A stretch of 64,000 nt of DNA. Origin: Mesorhizobium atlanticum. GTDB lineage: Bacteria > Pseudomonadota > Alphaproteobacteria > Rhizobiales > Rhizobiaceae. Shown here one piece after another: positions 24,373-33,705 of this stretch. Each line of letters begins with the position of its first letter. Position 1 is the first letter of the stretch. A model generated the notes under the pieces. The model searched no databases, had not been told where the DNA came from, and saw nothing but the letters and a program-made list of their open reading frames with translations. A program made the translations under genes and the position numbers. The stretch covers positions 1-64,000 of the forward strand of contig NZ_QMBQ01000007.1 of assembly GCF_003289965.1 (NCBI RefSeq), in the 5' to 3' direction.

Positions 24373-25173
24373 TCAGCGAACTCGTTCGCCGGTGGCCGGC
24401 GACCAGAGCGGCCATTGCTCCAGGAAATCGCAGCTGTGGATGACGACGCGGGCGCCGTCGATCAGGATGATCGAATAGGCGGGCGGCGCCTGCTCGACCA
24501 TCTCGTCGCCGACCACGTCGAGCATGAAGCGGGCATGCAGGCCGCGCTGGACCGAGAACGGAATGCCGGCAACGGTGCCGGCTATATCGCGGTGGACATG
24601 GCCGAAGAAGATGTAGCGGACATTGCCGTGACGCGTCAGCACGTCGATGAGCCGTTGCGGCTGCTCGAGGCCGAGCGGGTCGAGCAGCGTTAGCCCGAGC
24701 TCGACCGGCGGATGATGCAGGAAGATATAGGCGGCCTTGCCCGCCGCCGCCTCGGCGAGCCTGGCACCGAGCCAGCCAAGCCGCTCGTCGCACAACTCGC
24801 CGGTAACGCGGCCTTCCGCCAGGCTGTCGAGGAAAATGAGCCGCCCTTCCGGCGTGTCGAAAACCGACTGTACGAAACCGTTGCCGTCGGTCGCGTTTTC
24901 AGGGAAGGCGGCGATGAGGTTGGCGCGCCGGTCATGGTTTCCGGGCAGCAGCCGGTAAGGCACGGTGAGCCGGCTCAGCGCCGCCTTCAGGTCTGCATAG
25001 CTCTCGGCCTCGCCGTCATCGGTCAGGTCGCCGGTAAAGACGCAAAGCGTCGCATCGCCGTGGCGCTGATTGATATGGTCGATGCAATGATCGAGCCGCT
25101 CATTCAGGTTCGCGCCATATCGTATCTCGCGCAGACGGCCGAGATGGACGTCGGTAACCTGGATGATCTTCAT
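24373..25173 (-). CDS. Calcineurin-like metallophosphoesterase (CpdA/GpdQ type)
   Basis: This 266-residue enzyme has all five metal-binding blocks of the class III cyclic nucleotide/glycerophosphodiester phosphodiesterases: TDVHLGRL (residues 7-14), FTGDLTDDGEAE, LPGNHDRR, FLHHPPVELG and FFGHVHRDI. It is the last gene of the ugpBAEC run, 45 bases after ugpC, where other bacteria carry ugpQ. A glycerophosphodiester phosphodiesterase role in the same pathway is therefore likely, by context. The ATG at 25173 begins the conserved core; a TTG at 25188 is possible. Confidence 0.85.
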   Translation of the reverse strand: MKIIQVTDVHLGRLREIRYGANLNERLDHCIDHINQRHGDATLCVFTGDLTDDGEAESYADLKAALSRLTVPYRLLPGNHDRRANLIAAFPENATDGNGFVQSVFDTPEGRLIFLDSLAEGRVTGELCDERLGWLGARLAEAAAGKAAYIFLHHPPVELGLTLLDPLGLEQPQRLIDVLTRHGNVRYIFFGHVHRDIAGTVAGIPFSVQRGLHARFMLDVVGDEMVEQAPPAYSIILIDGARVVIHSCDFLEQWPLWSPATGERVR

Positions 25174-25218
25174 GCCCTGAACTCTCAATCAAATTTTCGC
25201 AAAACAGACGGGAAGGGA

Positions 25219-26325
25219 TCACCCTTGGAGCGCCGGCTCCGGCACCGAGACCTTGAACACGTCGAGCCTGCCGCCTGTCTCAGAGGAGAAGAAGTGCAGA
25301 TCCGCTTCGGCGAACTGCAGGCCGATCGTGCTGCCCGGTTCGGGGTGGACGGTCTCCGACGTCACGACGGAGAACGGCGCGCCGTCAAGATCGACATAGA
25401 TGACGCGGCCGGCGCCCAATTCCTCGATGAGGTCGACTGTCGCCGCGAGCGCCCCCGGCGTGCCCGGCGCCACCATGCGCACCGACTCCGGCCGGATGCC
25501 GACCGCGACTTTCGCGCCCACGGCAAGGCCCGTGCGCGATACGTTGAGCTTGCGGCTGCCGCCGAGCAGCGAAATGCCGTCGAGCGTCACTTCGCCTTCG
25601 AGCATGTTCATCGCCGGCGCGCCGACGAAGGTCGCAACGAAGCGGCTTGCCGGCCGGCTGTAGACCTCCGCCGGTGTGCCGACCTGCTCGACGCGGCCGC
25701 CATTCATCACCACCAGCCGATCGGCCAGCGTCATTGCCTCGACCTGATCATGCGTGACGAAGACCGACGTCGCGTTGAGCCGCCGGTGCAGCTTGCGGAT
25801 TTCCGAGCGCATCTGCACGCGCAGCTTGGCGTCGAGGTTGGAAAGCGGTTCGTCGAACAGGAACACTTTCGGCTCGCGGATCATGGCGCGGCCCATGGCG
25901 ACGCGCTGGCGCTGGCCGCCGGACAGCGCCATCGGCTTGCGGTCGAGCAGGTGCTCCAGTTCCAGGACGCGCGCGACCGCCTGGATGCGCTGGGTCCTCT
26001 CTGCCGCCGGAACGCCGGCCACCTTCAGCGAATAGCCGATGTTCTGCGCCACGCTCATATGCGGGTAGAGCGCGTAGTTCTGGAACACCATGGCGCAGCC
26101 GCGCTCGCGCGGCTCGAGCTTGTTGACCACCATGCCGTCGATGGCGATCGTGCCGTCGGAAATCTCTTCCAGCCCCGCGATCATTCTGAGCAGCGTGGAC
26201 TTGCCGCAGCCCGACGGCCCGAGGATGACGACGAATTCGCCCGAGGCGAAGTCGAGGTCGACACCGTGCACGACCTGCGTCTTGGCGTAGTTCTTCTTGA
26301 CGCCGCGAATGGTGATGGAGGCCAT
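25219..26325 (-). CDS. ugpC: sn-Glycerol-3-phosphate ABC transporter, ATP-binding protein
   Basis: This 368-residue MalK/UgpC-type ATPase has Walker A GPSGCGKST, signature LSGGQRQRVAMGRA, Walker B VFLFDEPLSNLDAKLR, switch His VFVTHDQVEAM and a C-terminal regulatory OB-fold with GIRPESVRMV. The start at 26325 has GGAGACAGGAA just upstream. It powers UgpA/UgpE. An apparently longer reading frame upstream is only the overlapping shadow of ugpE. Confidence 0.92.
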   Translation of the reverse strand: MASITIRGVKKNYAKTQVVHGVDLDFASGEFVVILGPSGCGKSTLLRMIAGLEEISDGTIAIDGMVVNKLEPRERGCAMVFQNYALYPHMSVAQNIGYSLKVAGVPAAERTQRIQAVARVLELEHLLDRKPMALSGGQRQRVAMGRAMIREPKVFLFDEPLSNLDAKLRVQMRSEIRKLHRRLNATSVFVTHDQVEAMTLADRLVVMNGGRVEQVGTPAEVYSRPASRFVATFVGAPAMNMLEGEVTLDGISLLGGSRKLNVSRTGLAVGAKVAVGIRPESVRMVAPGTPGALAATVDLIEELGAGRVIYVDLDGAPFSVVTSETVHPEPGSTIGLQFAEADLHFFSSETGGRLDVFKVSVPEPALQG

Positions 26326-26336
26326 TTCCTGTCTCC

Positions 26337-27251
26337 TTATTTTTCGGTGGCGATCAGGCCGCGCACGAACCAGCGCTGCATCAGCACAACGACGATCAGC
26401 GGCGGCAGCATGACGATCAGCGTGCCGGCCATGGCGATATGCCATTCGGGCGCGCCGCCGACATTGGGGATGAGCTGCTTCAGCTCGGTCACCGCCATCG
26501 CATGCGACTGGTCCGTGGTGATGAGCAGCGGCCACAGATACTGGTTCCAGGCCCACAGGAACATGATGGTGCCGAGCGCCGCCATGTTGTTGCGCGACAG
26601 CGGCAACAGGATATCGGCAAAGAAGCGCAGCGCGCCGGCGCCGTCCATGCGCGCCGCCTCGGTCAATTCGTCGGGCACGGTCAGGAAGAACTGGCGGTAA
26701 AGGAATGTGCCGGTGGCGGTCGCGACCAGCGGCAGGATCAGGCCGCTATAGGAATTGAGCAGCCCCAGGCTGAGCTGGACCTGAACCCCTGACACCTTTT
26801 CGATCAGCCAGGAGAGGCCGGTCAGATCCAGGATCGCCTGGTAGGGTTCGAGAACATTGGCGACCACCGCATAGGTCGGCACGATGCGCACTTCGAGCGG
26901 CAGCATCAGTGTGATGAAGATCAGCCAGAAGATCAGCATGCGTCCGGGATAGCGGAAATAGACGATCGAGAAGGCGGTGAGCGCCGAGATGATCACTTTG
27001 CCGGCGGCGACGCCGAACGCCATGATGAAGGAATTGAGCAGCTTCGGACCGAGATCGGCCGTCGTCCACGCCGTCTGGATGTTGACCCAGAAATCGCTGC
27101 CCGGCAGCAGTGACATCGGCACATCGTTGACGTCCTTCAGATTGTGCGAGGCGGCGATGGCCACGATGACGAACGGCGCCACGCAGAATATGAAGCCGGC
27201 GAACAGGATCAGATGCGTGAAGAAGTTGAGGATCGGGGTGCGCTCGACCAT
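26337..27251 (-). CDS. ugpE: sn-Glycerol-3-phosphate ABC transporter, permease
   Basis: This 304-residue, six-helix permease belongs to the binding-protein-dependent type I family, with the EAA loop DELTEAARMDGAGALRFFADILLP near residue 205. It pairs with UgpA. Its ATG at 27251 follows the ugpA stop by eight bases, and the ugpC ATG follows its stop by 11, typical of a tight operon. Confidence 0.92.
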   Translation of the reverse strand: MVERTPILNFFTHLILFAGFIFCVAPFVIVAIAASHNLKDVNDVPMSLLPGSDFWVNIQTAWTTADLGPKLLNSFIMAFGVAAGKVIISALTAFSIVYFRYPGRMLIFWLIFITLMLPLEVRIVPTYAVVANVLEPYQAILDLTGLSWLIEKVSGVQVQLSLGLLNSYSGLILPLVATATGTFLYRQFFLTVPDELTEAARMDGAGALRFFADILLPLSRNNMAALGTIMFLWAWNQYLWPLLITTDQSHAMAVTELKQLIPNVGGAPEWHIAMAGTLIVMLPPLIVVVLMQRWFVRGLIATEK

Positions 27252-27259
27252 GGCCCGCC

Positions 27260-28144
27260 TCAACGATAATGCACGCGCCGCTCGATGAAGCGGAACTGGA
27301 CGATGGTGAGCGCGATGATCAAGAGCATCAGGATGATGCTCTGCGCGGCGGCGCCCGAATAATCCAGGCCTTTGAAGCCATCGGAATAGATCTTGTAGAC
27401 CATCAGATTGGTGGCGTTCGCCGGGCCGCCCGCGGTCATGATGTCGACGATGCCGAAGGAGTCCTGGAAACTCTCGGTGATGTTGATGACCAGCAGGAAG
27501 AAGATCGTCGGCGTGATCAGCGGGAACTGGATGTCCCGGAAACGCCTGATGACGCCGGACCCGTCCATCGCCGCCGCCTCGATCAGCGAACGTGGGATCG
27601 CCTGGAAGGCGGCGAGGAAGAAGATGAAGTTGTAGCCGACATATTTCCAGGAGAAGGCGATGATGACGGACGCCATCGCGTCGGCGCCGTCGAGGCCTGG
27701 GTCCCAGAAGCCCGGCCAGAACTTGTTGACGACGGCCATGAAGCCGGCTTCCGGCGCCAGGATGAAGCGGAAGGCCATCGCCAGCGCGGGTGCGGCGATG
27801 CCGTAGGGCCAGATCAGCACGACCCGGTAGAGCCGCGAGCCGGCAAGCTGCCGGTCGGTCAGGGCGGCGAGCACCAGCGCGATGACCATCGCCAGACCGG
27901 TGCTGATCGCCGCGAAGACAAGGCTGGCGGTGATCGAGTTCCAGTAGTCGGCGTTGGACAGGATCGAACGGAAATTGTCGAGTCCGACCCAGATGTTGCC
28001 GCCGCCCCAGGGCTGCTGCAGCGTCAGCGACCAGTAGACCGCCTGGCCGGCAGGCCAGTAGAAGAAGGTGAAGATCAGAAGGAGCTGCGGTACCGCGAAC
28101 AGGATACCGATCGTCCATCTGCCGAAAGTGACGCGCTTTTCCAT
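27260..28144 (-). CDS. ugpA: sn-Glycerol-3-phosphate ABC transporter, permease
   Basis: This 294-residue, six-helix permease has the EAA-type loop PRSLIEAAAMDGSGVIRRFRDIQFP near residue 190 and the MTAGGPANATNLMVYKIY segment typical of UgpA. It is separated from ugpB by about 105 bases that contain a strong hairpin, which may lower its expression relative to the binding protein. Confidence 0.92.
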   Translation of the reverse strand: MEKRVTFGRWTIGILFAVPQLLLIFTFFYWPAGQAVYWSLTLQQPWGGGNIWVGLDNFRSILSNADYWNSITASLVFAAISTGLAMVIALVLAALTDRQLAGSRLYRVVLIWPYGIAAPALAMAFRFILAPEAGFMAVVNKFWPGFWDPGLDGADAMASVIIAFSWKYVGYNFIFFLAAFQAIPRSLIEAAAMDGSGVIRRFRDIQFPLITPTIFFLLVINITESFQDSFGIVDIMTAGGPANATNLMVYKIYSDGFKGLDYSGAAAQSIILMLLIIALTIVQFRFIERRVHYR

Positions 28145-28205
28145 CGATCCGCCGATGTCGTTGAACCGCCAGCCCGCTTTCTTGGCGCAAGACTAGATAT
28201 GAAAT

Positions 28206-28234
28206 GGCCGCCCGTCGAATCCTCGCGGGCGGCC
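28206..28234 (-). other. Hairpin between ugpB and ugpA
   Basis: Perfect nine-base inverted repeat GGCCGCCCG / CGGGCGGCC with an 11-base loop. There is no long T tract on the transcribed side, so it is more likely an mRNA-stabilising or partial termination element than a full terminator. Such hairpins commonly keep binding-protein levels above those of the permeases. Confidence 0.7.
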
Positions 28235-28249
28235 GTTCCTCTATCCGGA

Positions 28250-29602
28250 TCAGGGCAGGGTCTTACCCGGATAGGTCTGCTGGAAGCGCTCGAGGATGGC
28301 GTCGCCGTTCTTGACCAGCGCGTCGAGGCCCTCCTGCACGCTGACCTTGTTGGCGAAGATCGCCTGCATCTGCGTGCCGAACTCGGCGCGGATCTGGGTG
28401 AAGTTGCCGAGGCGGACGCCGCGGGTGATCTCGGTCGGCTCCGACGCGGTCAGGCTGGCGATGGCCACCTCGCGGCCCTTATAGGGCGCCTTGTCGTAGA
28501 AGCCGTTGGACTTCATGAATTCGAAGCCCGACTTCGCCACCGGGATATAGCCGGTGTTGGTCGACCAGAACAAAGCGGTCTTGGGGTCGTGGATGAAGTT
28601 GAGGAAGGCGGCCGCGCCCTTGTATTCGGCGTCCGACTTGCCCGACAGCACCCACAGCGAGGCGCCGCCGACCAGGGAGTTCTTGCGCTCGGTGCCGGCA
28701 TAGACCGGCAGTTCGGCGACATCCCAGTTCATGCCTTCCTTCTGGGTGCGTCCGACCGTGCCGTGGTCGCCGACCGAGGTCAGGATGACCTGGCAGGTGC
28801 CGGTGGCGAAGGCCTGCACCATGTCCTGGCCGAGATCCTTCGACTTGATCTTGATCAGGCCGGCGTCATACCACTTCTTGAGATCGGTGACATACTGGAC
28901 GAACTTGGTCTTGTTGACTTCCAGCCGCGCGTCGAGACCGTCATAGCCGTTGTTCTTGGTGGCGATCGGCTGGTTGTGGATGGCCGAGAACTGCTCCATC
29001 AACTGCCAGCTTTCATTGGCCGAGATGTTGATCGCCATCGGGCAATCATAGCCGGCGTCCTTCAGCGCCTTGAGATCGGCGCCGACATCTTCCCAGGTCT
29101 TCGGCGCCTCGGTCTTGCCGATCTTGGCGAAGGCGTCCTTGTTCCAGTACATCAGCGCCGTCGACGAGTTGAACGGGAAGGACAGCATCTCGCCCTTCGA
29201 GGTCGCGTAATAGCGGGCGATGCCGGGGAAATAGTCGCTGTAGTCGATCTTGTAGCCGTTCTCTTCCATCAGCTTGTCGGCGGGCTTGTAGGCGCCCGAC
29301 AGCATCATGGTGGCGGTGCCGACGTCATAGACCTGGACGACGGTGGGCTGCTTGCCGGCGCGGAAGGCAGCGATCGTGTTCTGCAGCGTGGCGTCGTAGT
29401 TGCCCTGGCTGGTGCAGACGACCTCGTAGTCCTTCTGGGAAGCGTTGAAGTTCTTGCACAGCGTGTCGACGACGCGGGCGAGGTCGCCCGAAAGACCGAA
29501 CCAGAAATCGAATTTGACCGGCTCTGCAAAAGCAGGAACCGCAAGCGCGGTGCTGAGCGCGCCGGCGGCAAGGGCAGCGAAGCCCCGCTTGATGATCGTC
29601 AT
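28250..29602 (-). CDS. ugpB: sn-Glycerol-3-phosphate ABC transporter, binding protein
   Basis: This 450-residue protein has a signal peptide ending near AVPAFA at residue 26 and the family 1 extracellular binding fold. UgpB-type phrases include FDFWFGLSGDLARVVD, TLCKNFNASQKDYEVVCTSQG, FPFNSSTALMYWNKDAF, and the ligand-lobe GGASLWVLSG. It binds glycerol-3-phosphate or glycerophosphodiesters in the periplasm. First gene of the ugpBAEC-phosphodiesterase operon, behind a candidate PHO box. Confidence 0.92.
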   Translation of the reverse strand: MTIIKRGFAALAAGALSTALAVPAFAEPVKFDFWFGLSGDLARVVDTLCKNFNASQKDYEVVCTSQGNYDATLQNTIAAFRAGKQPTVVQVYDVGTATMMLSGAYKPADKLMEENGYKIDYSDYFPGIARYYATSKGEMLSFPFNSSTALMYWNKDAFAKIGKTEAPKTWEDVGADLKALKDAGYDCPMAINISANESWQLMEQFSAIHNQPIATKNNGYDGLDARLEVNKTKFVQYVTDLKKWYDAGLIKIKSKDLGQDMVQAFATGTCQVILTSVGDHGTVGRTQKEGMNWDVAELPVYAGTERKNSLVGGASLWVLSGKSDAEYKGAAAFLNFIHDPKTALFWSTNTGYIPVAKSGFEFMKSNGFYDKAPYKGREVAIASLTASEPTEITRGVRLGNFTQIRAEFGTQMQAIFANKVSVQEGLDALVKNGDAILERFQQTYPGKTLP

Positions 29603-29664
29603 GGTTTTTCCCTCTTGAGTGGCAGTGTGACAAGGGTTTTGCGCAAGTCCTTGCCCGCTCTCAT

Positions 29665-29682
29665 AGAGAAGGTATGTGACAG
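29665..29682 (-). promoter_or_regulatory. Candidate PHO box before ugpB
   Basis: On the minus strand the 18 bases read CTGTCAC-ATAC-CTTCTCT, compared with the PhoB consensus CTGTCAT-AWAW-CTGTCAY. The first half matches six of seven and the second five of seven. It lies about 63 bases upstream of the ugpB start, a reasonable place for PhoB activation. The rest of the 329-base gap holds the palindrome at 29774 and nothing else recognised. Confidence 0.45.
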
Positions 29683-29773
29683 TTCTGTTGTGGGCTCGAA
29701 GGCCCTGTGGACAGCCAGTCTCTCCTCCCCTGGCAGCGGTCGCGCCGGCATGAAAACGTCACATCGGCGCTCT

Positions 29774-29824
29774 AGAGCATGATCCCGAAAAGTGGGAACC
29801 GGTTTTCGGACAAGATCATGCTCC
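29774..29824. repeat. Family B intergenic palindrome
   Basis: Arms GAGCATGATC and GATCATGCTC enclose a core GAAAAGTGGGAACCGGTTTTC that is itself partly palindromic. This is a common Rhizobiales intergenic palindrome type; only one copy was seen in the window. It lies between the divergent ugpB and the hydrolase gene at 29932. Confidence 0.75.
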
Positions 29825-29931
29825 AACAAAGATTGGATCAGGATGGCGATTCAACCAAACGTCATCCTGACCCAGGAAGCTAGGGCGCCGTTAGGCAGCG
29901 AAAAGACCTCTTTGATTAACCGGCTAACTGG

Positions 29932-30984
29932 ATGACAAGAGACATGCTGGTTCCGCAGCTCACGCACGTGCCCGTCGCCGTCCGCAACGCCATGCGGGAC
30001 GGGCCGCGCGACAGCGCCACCCATCTGCGCCACGCCGCCGCCATTCCCGCACTGGGGGAGATCGAGATTGGCGGCAAGGCCTCGCGTAAAAGCGCCGGCG
30101 AGAGCTTGACCGTCATGGCCTGGAACGTCGAGCGGCTGCGTCACGTCGATGCCATCGCCGCAACGATCGCCGGCCAGGCGCCCGATGTCGTGCTGCTGTC
30201 CGAGGTCGACAAAGGCATGGCGCGCTCCGGCAACGGCCATCTTTTAAGCCGGCTTGCCGATCGCCTGGGCCATGCTTTCGCCTATGGCGTCGAGTTCCTC
30301 GAACTCGGCACCGGAAACGAGGCGGAGCAGGCGGCTAATGGCGGCGCCGAGAATGCCGAGGGCTTCCATGGCAACGCCATAACCAGCGCCGTTCCGCTGC
30401 AGCGGCCTTTTCTCATTCGGCTGGACGCCGCCGGCGCATGGTTCCTGCCGGAGCACGGCCAGCCGCGTGTCGGCGGCCGCATGGCGCTCGGAGGCCAGGT
30501 GATGGCCGGCGACCGCCGTGTCACCGTCGTTTCGGTGCATCTCGAAAACCGCACCACGCCGGCCGGCCGCGCCGACCAGACCCGCCATCTGCTCGACGCC
30601 ATCGACAGATATGATGCGGAAGCGCCTGTCCTGATCGGCGGCGACTTCAACACGCTGACCGCCACCTATCCGGAACGCAATGACGACCCGGCCGCATGGC
30701 GAAAGCGCATCGCCGCCGAACCGGACCGGCTGATGTGCCCGGATCGCCACGAGCCCCTCTTCGCGATCATGGCCGAACGCGGCTACGACTGGCGCGACGC
30801 CAACGCGTTCGACAAGCCGACGCAGCGGCGCGCGGCCGGCGACCTGACGCCCGCCGGCCATATCGACTGGTTCTTCACCCGCGGCCTTTCGGCAAGCGCG
30901 CCGGCGACGCTGCCGGCGGTCTTGCCGGACGGCAGCCCGAGCGCCGACCACGAGGCGCTGGTGGTCACCGTGCGACTGAAGTGA
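29932..30984 (+). CDS. Endonuclease/exonuclease/phosphatase family protein
   Basis: This 350-residue protein has the EEP fold: VMAWNVERLR near residue 62 (metal-site Asn), LLSEVDKGMARSGN (metal Glu), VVSVHLENRTT (His), IGGDFNTLTATYP (Asp/Asn) and the C-terminal HIDWFF and SADHEALVV with the catalytic Asp-His. Substrates in this superfamily range from DNA to phospholipids, so the reaction is not assigned. No signal peptide is evident. It is divergent from the ugp operon. Confidence 0.8.
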   Translation: MTRDMLVPQLTHVPVAVRNAMRDGPRDSATHLRHAAAIPALGEIEIGGKASRKSAGESLTVMAWNVERLRHVDAIAATIAGQAPDVVLLSEVDKGMARSGNGHLLSRLADRLGHAFAYGVEFLELGTGNEAEQAANGGAENAEGFHGNAITSAVPLQRPFLIRLDAAGAWFLPEHGQPRVGGRMALGGQVMAGDRRVTVVSVHLENRTTPAGRADQTRHLLDAIDRYDAEAPVLIGGDFNTLTATYPERNDDPAAWRKRIAAEPDRLMCPDRHEPLFAIMAERGYDWRDANAFDKPTQRRAAGDLTPAGHIDWFFTRGLSASAPATLPAVLPDGSPSADHEALVVTVRLK

Positions 30985-31160
30985 CGGCCTTTTCGGATTG
31001 ATACAAGGCCATCGGCGCAATCGATCAAACGCATAACCTCCCTGAGGAATACAACCTGGGAAGCACGCAGGGGTTGCAGGCGGCATAATCGATTCTTCAG
31101 GCGTCCGGCCCTACTCAATCCCGTTGCCTTGATTGATGCGGGAAGATCAGGTGAAGCAAG

Positions 31161-33638
31161 ATGCTGACCGTCTATAATTGTATCGTGAACGAGCACGATC
31201 TGAGACTGGTCGCACTGGCCGCGCTCATTTGCGGAATTTCCTGTTTCTCCGCCGTCAACCTGCTTCGTCATGTCGTGCAATCGACCAGCCGGAACCGTTA
31301 TGCGTGGCTGCTGATTGCCGCTGCTTCGACCGGATTTGGCATCTGGGCGACGCATTTCATTGCTATGATTGCCTTCACCCCGGGAATACCCAACGCCTAC
31401 AACGCGGAGCTGTCGGTCGCTTCGCTGGCGATATCCGTTCTTCTGACGGCCGCCGGCATGTGGATCGCAACCGTCCGCGGCGGCATCGACCACTATCTCG
31501 TCGGCGGCGCCGTGCTCGGCATCGGCATCGCGGCGATGCACTATACCGGCATGGCGGCTTTCGAGGTCGAAGGCCGGATCGTCTGGAACCAGCTGCTGGT
31601 CGCCGCCTCGCTGGTCTCGGGCATAGTGCTTGCCGCGCTCTCGCTGCTTGTCGTGCTTCGCCGGCCATCGACCCTGGCGACGGTCGCCGGCGCTGTCCTG
31701 CTGACGCTGGCGATCTGCACGCTGCATTTCATCGCCATGGCCGCCGTCTCGATCTATCCGGACTCCTCGATCGAGATCTCGATATTCACGATCGCGCCGA
31801 TGTCGCAGGCCTTCGCCGCCGCCACGGCAAGCCTGATCATCCTGGTGCTGGCCGCCACGGCGCTGTGGATCGATCTGCGCTTCCGCCGGCACAAGATCGA
31901 GGCCGAGCGCATGCATGGCCTCGCCAACGCCGCCGTCGAAGGCCTCATCGTCTGCGACGGCAACCGCATCGTCAGCGCCAATGACAGCATCGCGGCGCTG
32001 AGCGGCATCGCCTCCGCCACGTTGAACACGATGACGCTGGGCGAATTGTTCGGCGAACGGATTGCCTCCGCCGTCGCTGCCGGCAACGGACAGGCGCAGG
32101 AAGCCGATCTCCGCGGCCACGGCGACAACCCGATCCCGGTGGAGCTGATCGCCAGGAACATCGACTATTGCGGCAAGCCGCATCTGGTCGTTGCTGTCCG
32201 CGATATCCGCGAACGCAGGAAGGCCGAGCAGGAGATCATGCGGCTTGCGCATTACGACCCGCTCACCGGGCTTGCCAACCGGCGCAGCTTCACCAGCCGC
32301 CTGGAAGCCGAGATCGCCGTCTCCGCGGAAGGCGGGAAGGGCAACGGCAAGGGTGGCCAGTTGGCGCTCATGCTGCTCGACCTCGACAGGTTCAAGGAAG
32401 TGAACGACCTCTTCGGCCACGCCGCCGGCGACGCCGTGTTGCAGAAGGTGGCGCACTGTGCCTCCAGCGTGCTGCGCCACGGCCAGATGCTGGCCAGGCT
32501 CGGCGGCGACGAATTCGCCATCATCGCCCCCAACCTTCCCGATCCGCAGGCGGCCGGCCGTATTGCCGAAGCGGTGCTTTCGGCGCTGCGCCAGGAAAAC
32601 CGGCTGTCGCCCGGGGGCATGGTATCGGCCAGCATCGGCATCGCGCTCTACCCGCTCGACGCCGACGAACAGGCGGCTCTGGTCAGCCATGCCGACACCG
32701 CGCTCTATCGCGCCAAGGCCGAAGGCAAGGATACCTTCCGCTATTTCGAGGCCTCGATGGGAGCGCAGGCGCGCGACCGGCGCATCCTGGAGCAGGACCT
32801 GCGCCAGGCCGTGGCGCGCGGCGAATTCCGGCTCGTCTACCAGCCGCAGAAGGAAATCAGCAGCGGCAGGATGATCGGCTTCGAAGCCTTGCTTCGCTGG
32901 CAGCATCCCGAACGCGGCGAGGTCCCGCCTTCGGTGTTTATCCCGGTGGCCGAGGATAGCGGTTCGATCGCCCAGATCGGCGAGTGGGTGCTGGCGACCG
33001 CCTGCAAGGAAGCCGCAACTTGGAAGAACCCGCTGATGGTCGCCGTCAACGTCTCTGCGGTGCAGCTCCACAATCCCGATTTCAGCCGCAAGGTCCATGA
33101 GGTGTTGCTGCGCACCGGCCTGGCGGCGGGCAGGCTCGAGCTCGAGATCACCGAGACGGCGCTGGTGAAGGACATGCCGCGCGCGCTGGCCACCCTGCGC
33201 CAGATTAAGGCGCTCGGCGTGCGCGTGGCGATGGACGATTTCGGCACCGGCTATTCCTCGCTGTCCAACCTGCGCGCCTTCCCCTTCGACAAGATCAAGA
33301 TCGACGGGTCCTTCATCAAGCAGGTCGACAGGAACGATCAGGTCGCGACCATCGTGCGCGCCGTGCTCGGCCTGGGGCGCGGCCTCGGCCTGCCGGTTCT
33401 GGCCGAAGGCGTCGAGACGCTCGACGAGCTGCGCTTCCTCGATGCCGAGGATTGCGACATCGGCCAGGGATATTTTCTGGGCAGGCCTGGCCCGATCGAG
33501 GCGTTCGGCGAGCTCACCGGTGTTTCCAGTGCCGGTGACGGCGTCAAGGAAGACGACGGGGCAACCGCCAAGGTCGAAAATGTCCGCGGCGGCAGCATCC
33601 TGATGCTGCAACCGGCCGCCGCCGCGCGTTCGGTCTAA
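31161..33638 (+). CDS. MHYT-PAS-GGDEF-EAL cyclic di-GMP protein
   Basis: This 825-residue protein has an N-terminal MHYT sensor of seven membrane helices (about residues 10-245) with three H-containing motifs: THFIAM, MHYTGM and LHFIAM. Such sensors are proposed to bind copper and sense oxygen, CO or NO. A PAS module follows (255-350), then GGDEF (about 355-530, motif ARLGGDEFAI) and EAL (about 545-800). The EAL domain keeps all key motifs: FEALLRW, NVSAVQL, EITETAL, DDFGTGYSS, KIDGSFI, AEGVET and QGYFLGRP. Both activities may therefore be intact. The RxxD inhibitory site is not kept (RHGQ). The ATG has AGGTGA upstream. The 176-base gap before it shows no clear element. Confidence 0.9.
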   Translation: MLTVYNCIVNEHDLRLVALAALICGISCFSAVNLLRHVVQSTSRNRYAWLLIAAASTGFGIWATHFIAMIAFTPGIPNAYNAELSVASLAISVLLTAAGMWIATVRGGIDHYLVGGAVLGIGIAAMHYTGMAAFEVEGRIVWNQLLVAASLVSGIVLAALSLLVVLRRPSTLATVAGAVLLTLAICTLHFIAMAAVSIYPDSSIEISIFTIAPMSQAFAAATASLIILVLAATALWIDLRFRRHKIEAERMHGLANAAVEGLIVCDGNRIVSANDSIAALSGIASATLNTMTLGELFGERIASAVAAGNGQAQEADLRGHGDNPIPVELIARNIDYCGKPHLVVAVRDIRERRKAEQEIMRLAHYDPLTGLANRRSFTSRLEAEIAVSAEGGKGNGKGGQLALMLLDLDRFKEVNDLFGHAAGDAVLQKVAHCASSVLRHGQMLARLGGDEFAIIAPNLPDPQAAGRIAEAVLSALRQENRLSPGGMVSASIGIALYPLDADEQAALVSHADTALYRAKAEGKDTFRYFEASMGAQARDRRILEQDLRQAVARGEFRLVYQPQKEISSGRMIGFEALLRWQHPERGEVPPSVFIPVAEDSGSIAQIGEWVLATACKEAATWKNPLMVAVNVSAVQLHNPDFSRKVHEVLLRTGLAAGRLELEITETALVKDMPRALATLRQIKALGVRVAMDDFGTGYSSLSNLRAFPFDKIKIDGSFIKQVDRNDQVATIVRAVLGLGRGLGLPVLAEGVETLDELRFLDAEDCDIGQGYFLGRPGPIEAFGELTGVSSAGDGVKEDDGATAKVENVRGGSILMLQPAAAARSV

Positions 33639-33684
33639 GCAACTCCAGCAAAAGTGCGTAGCGGTTTTCCGTCTGGAATTGCGT
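33638..33684. repeat. Family A intergenic palindrome, copy 3
   Basis: Arms AGCAACTCC and GGAATTGCG around AAAAGTGCGTAGCGGTTTTCCG. It begins on the last base of the MHYT-GGDEF-EAL stop codon and lies before the converging tlpA stop, a position suited to bidirectional termination. Confidence 0.75.
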
Positions 33685-33705
33685 CAATACAAAGAGACTA
33701 CACGA

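Noticed and set aside
26337..28190. Single long frame joining the ugpE and ugpA regions
   Set aside because: Only its C-terminal part is ugpE; the N-terminal part is the wrong frame of ugpA, so this is not a fused permease.
30783..33611. 942-codon minus-strand frame opposite the MHYT-GGDEF-EAL gene
   Set aside because: Antisense shadow of a gene with clear domains; low-complexity His/Gln/Arg-rich translation without domains.
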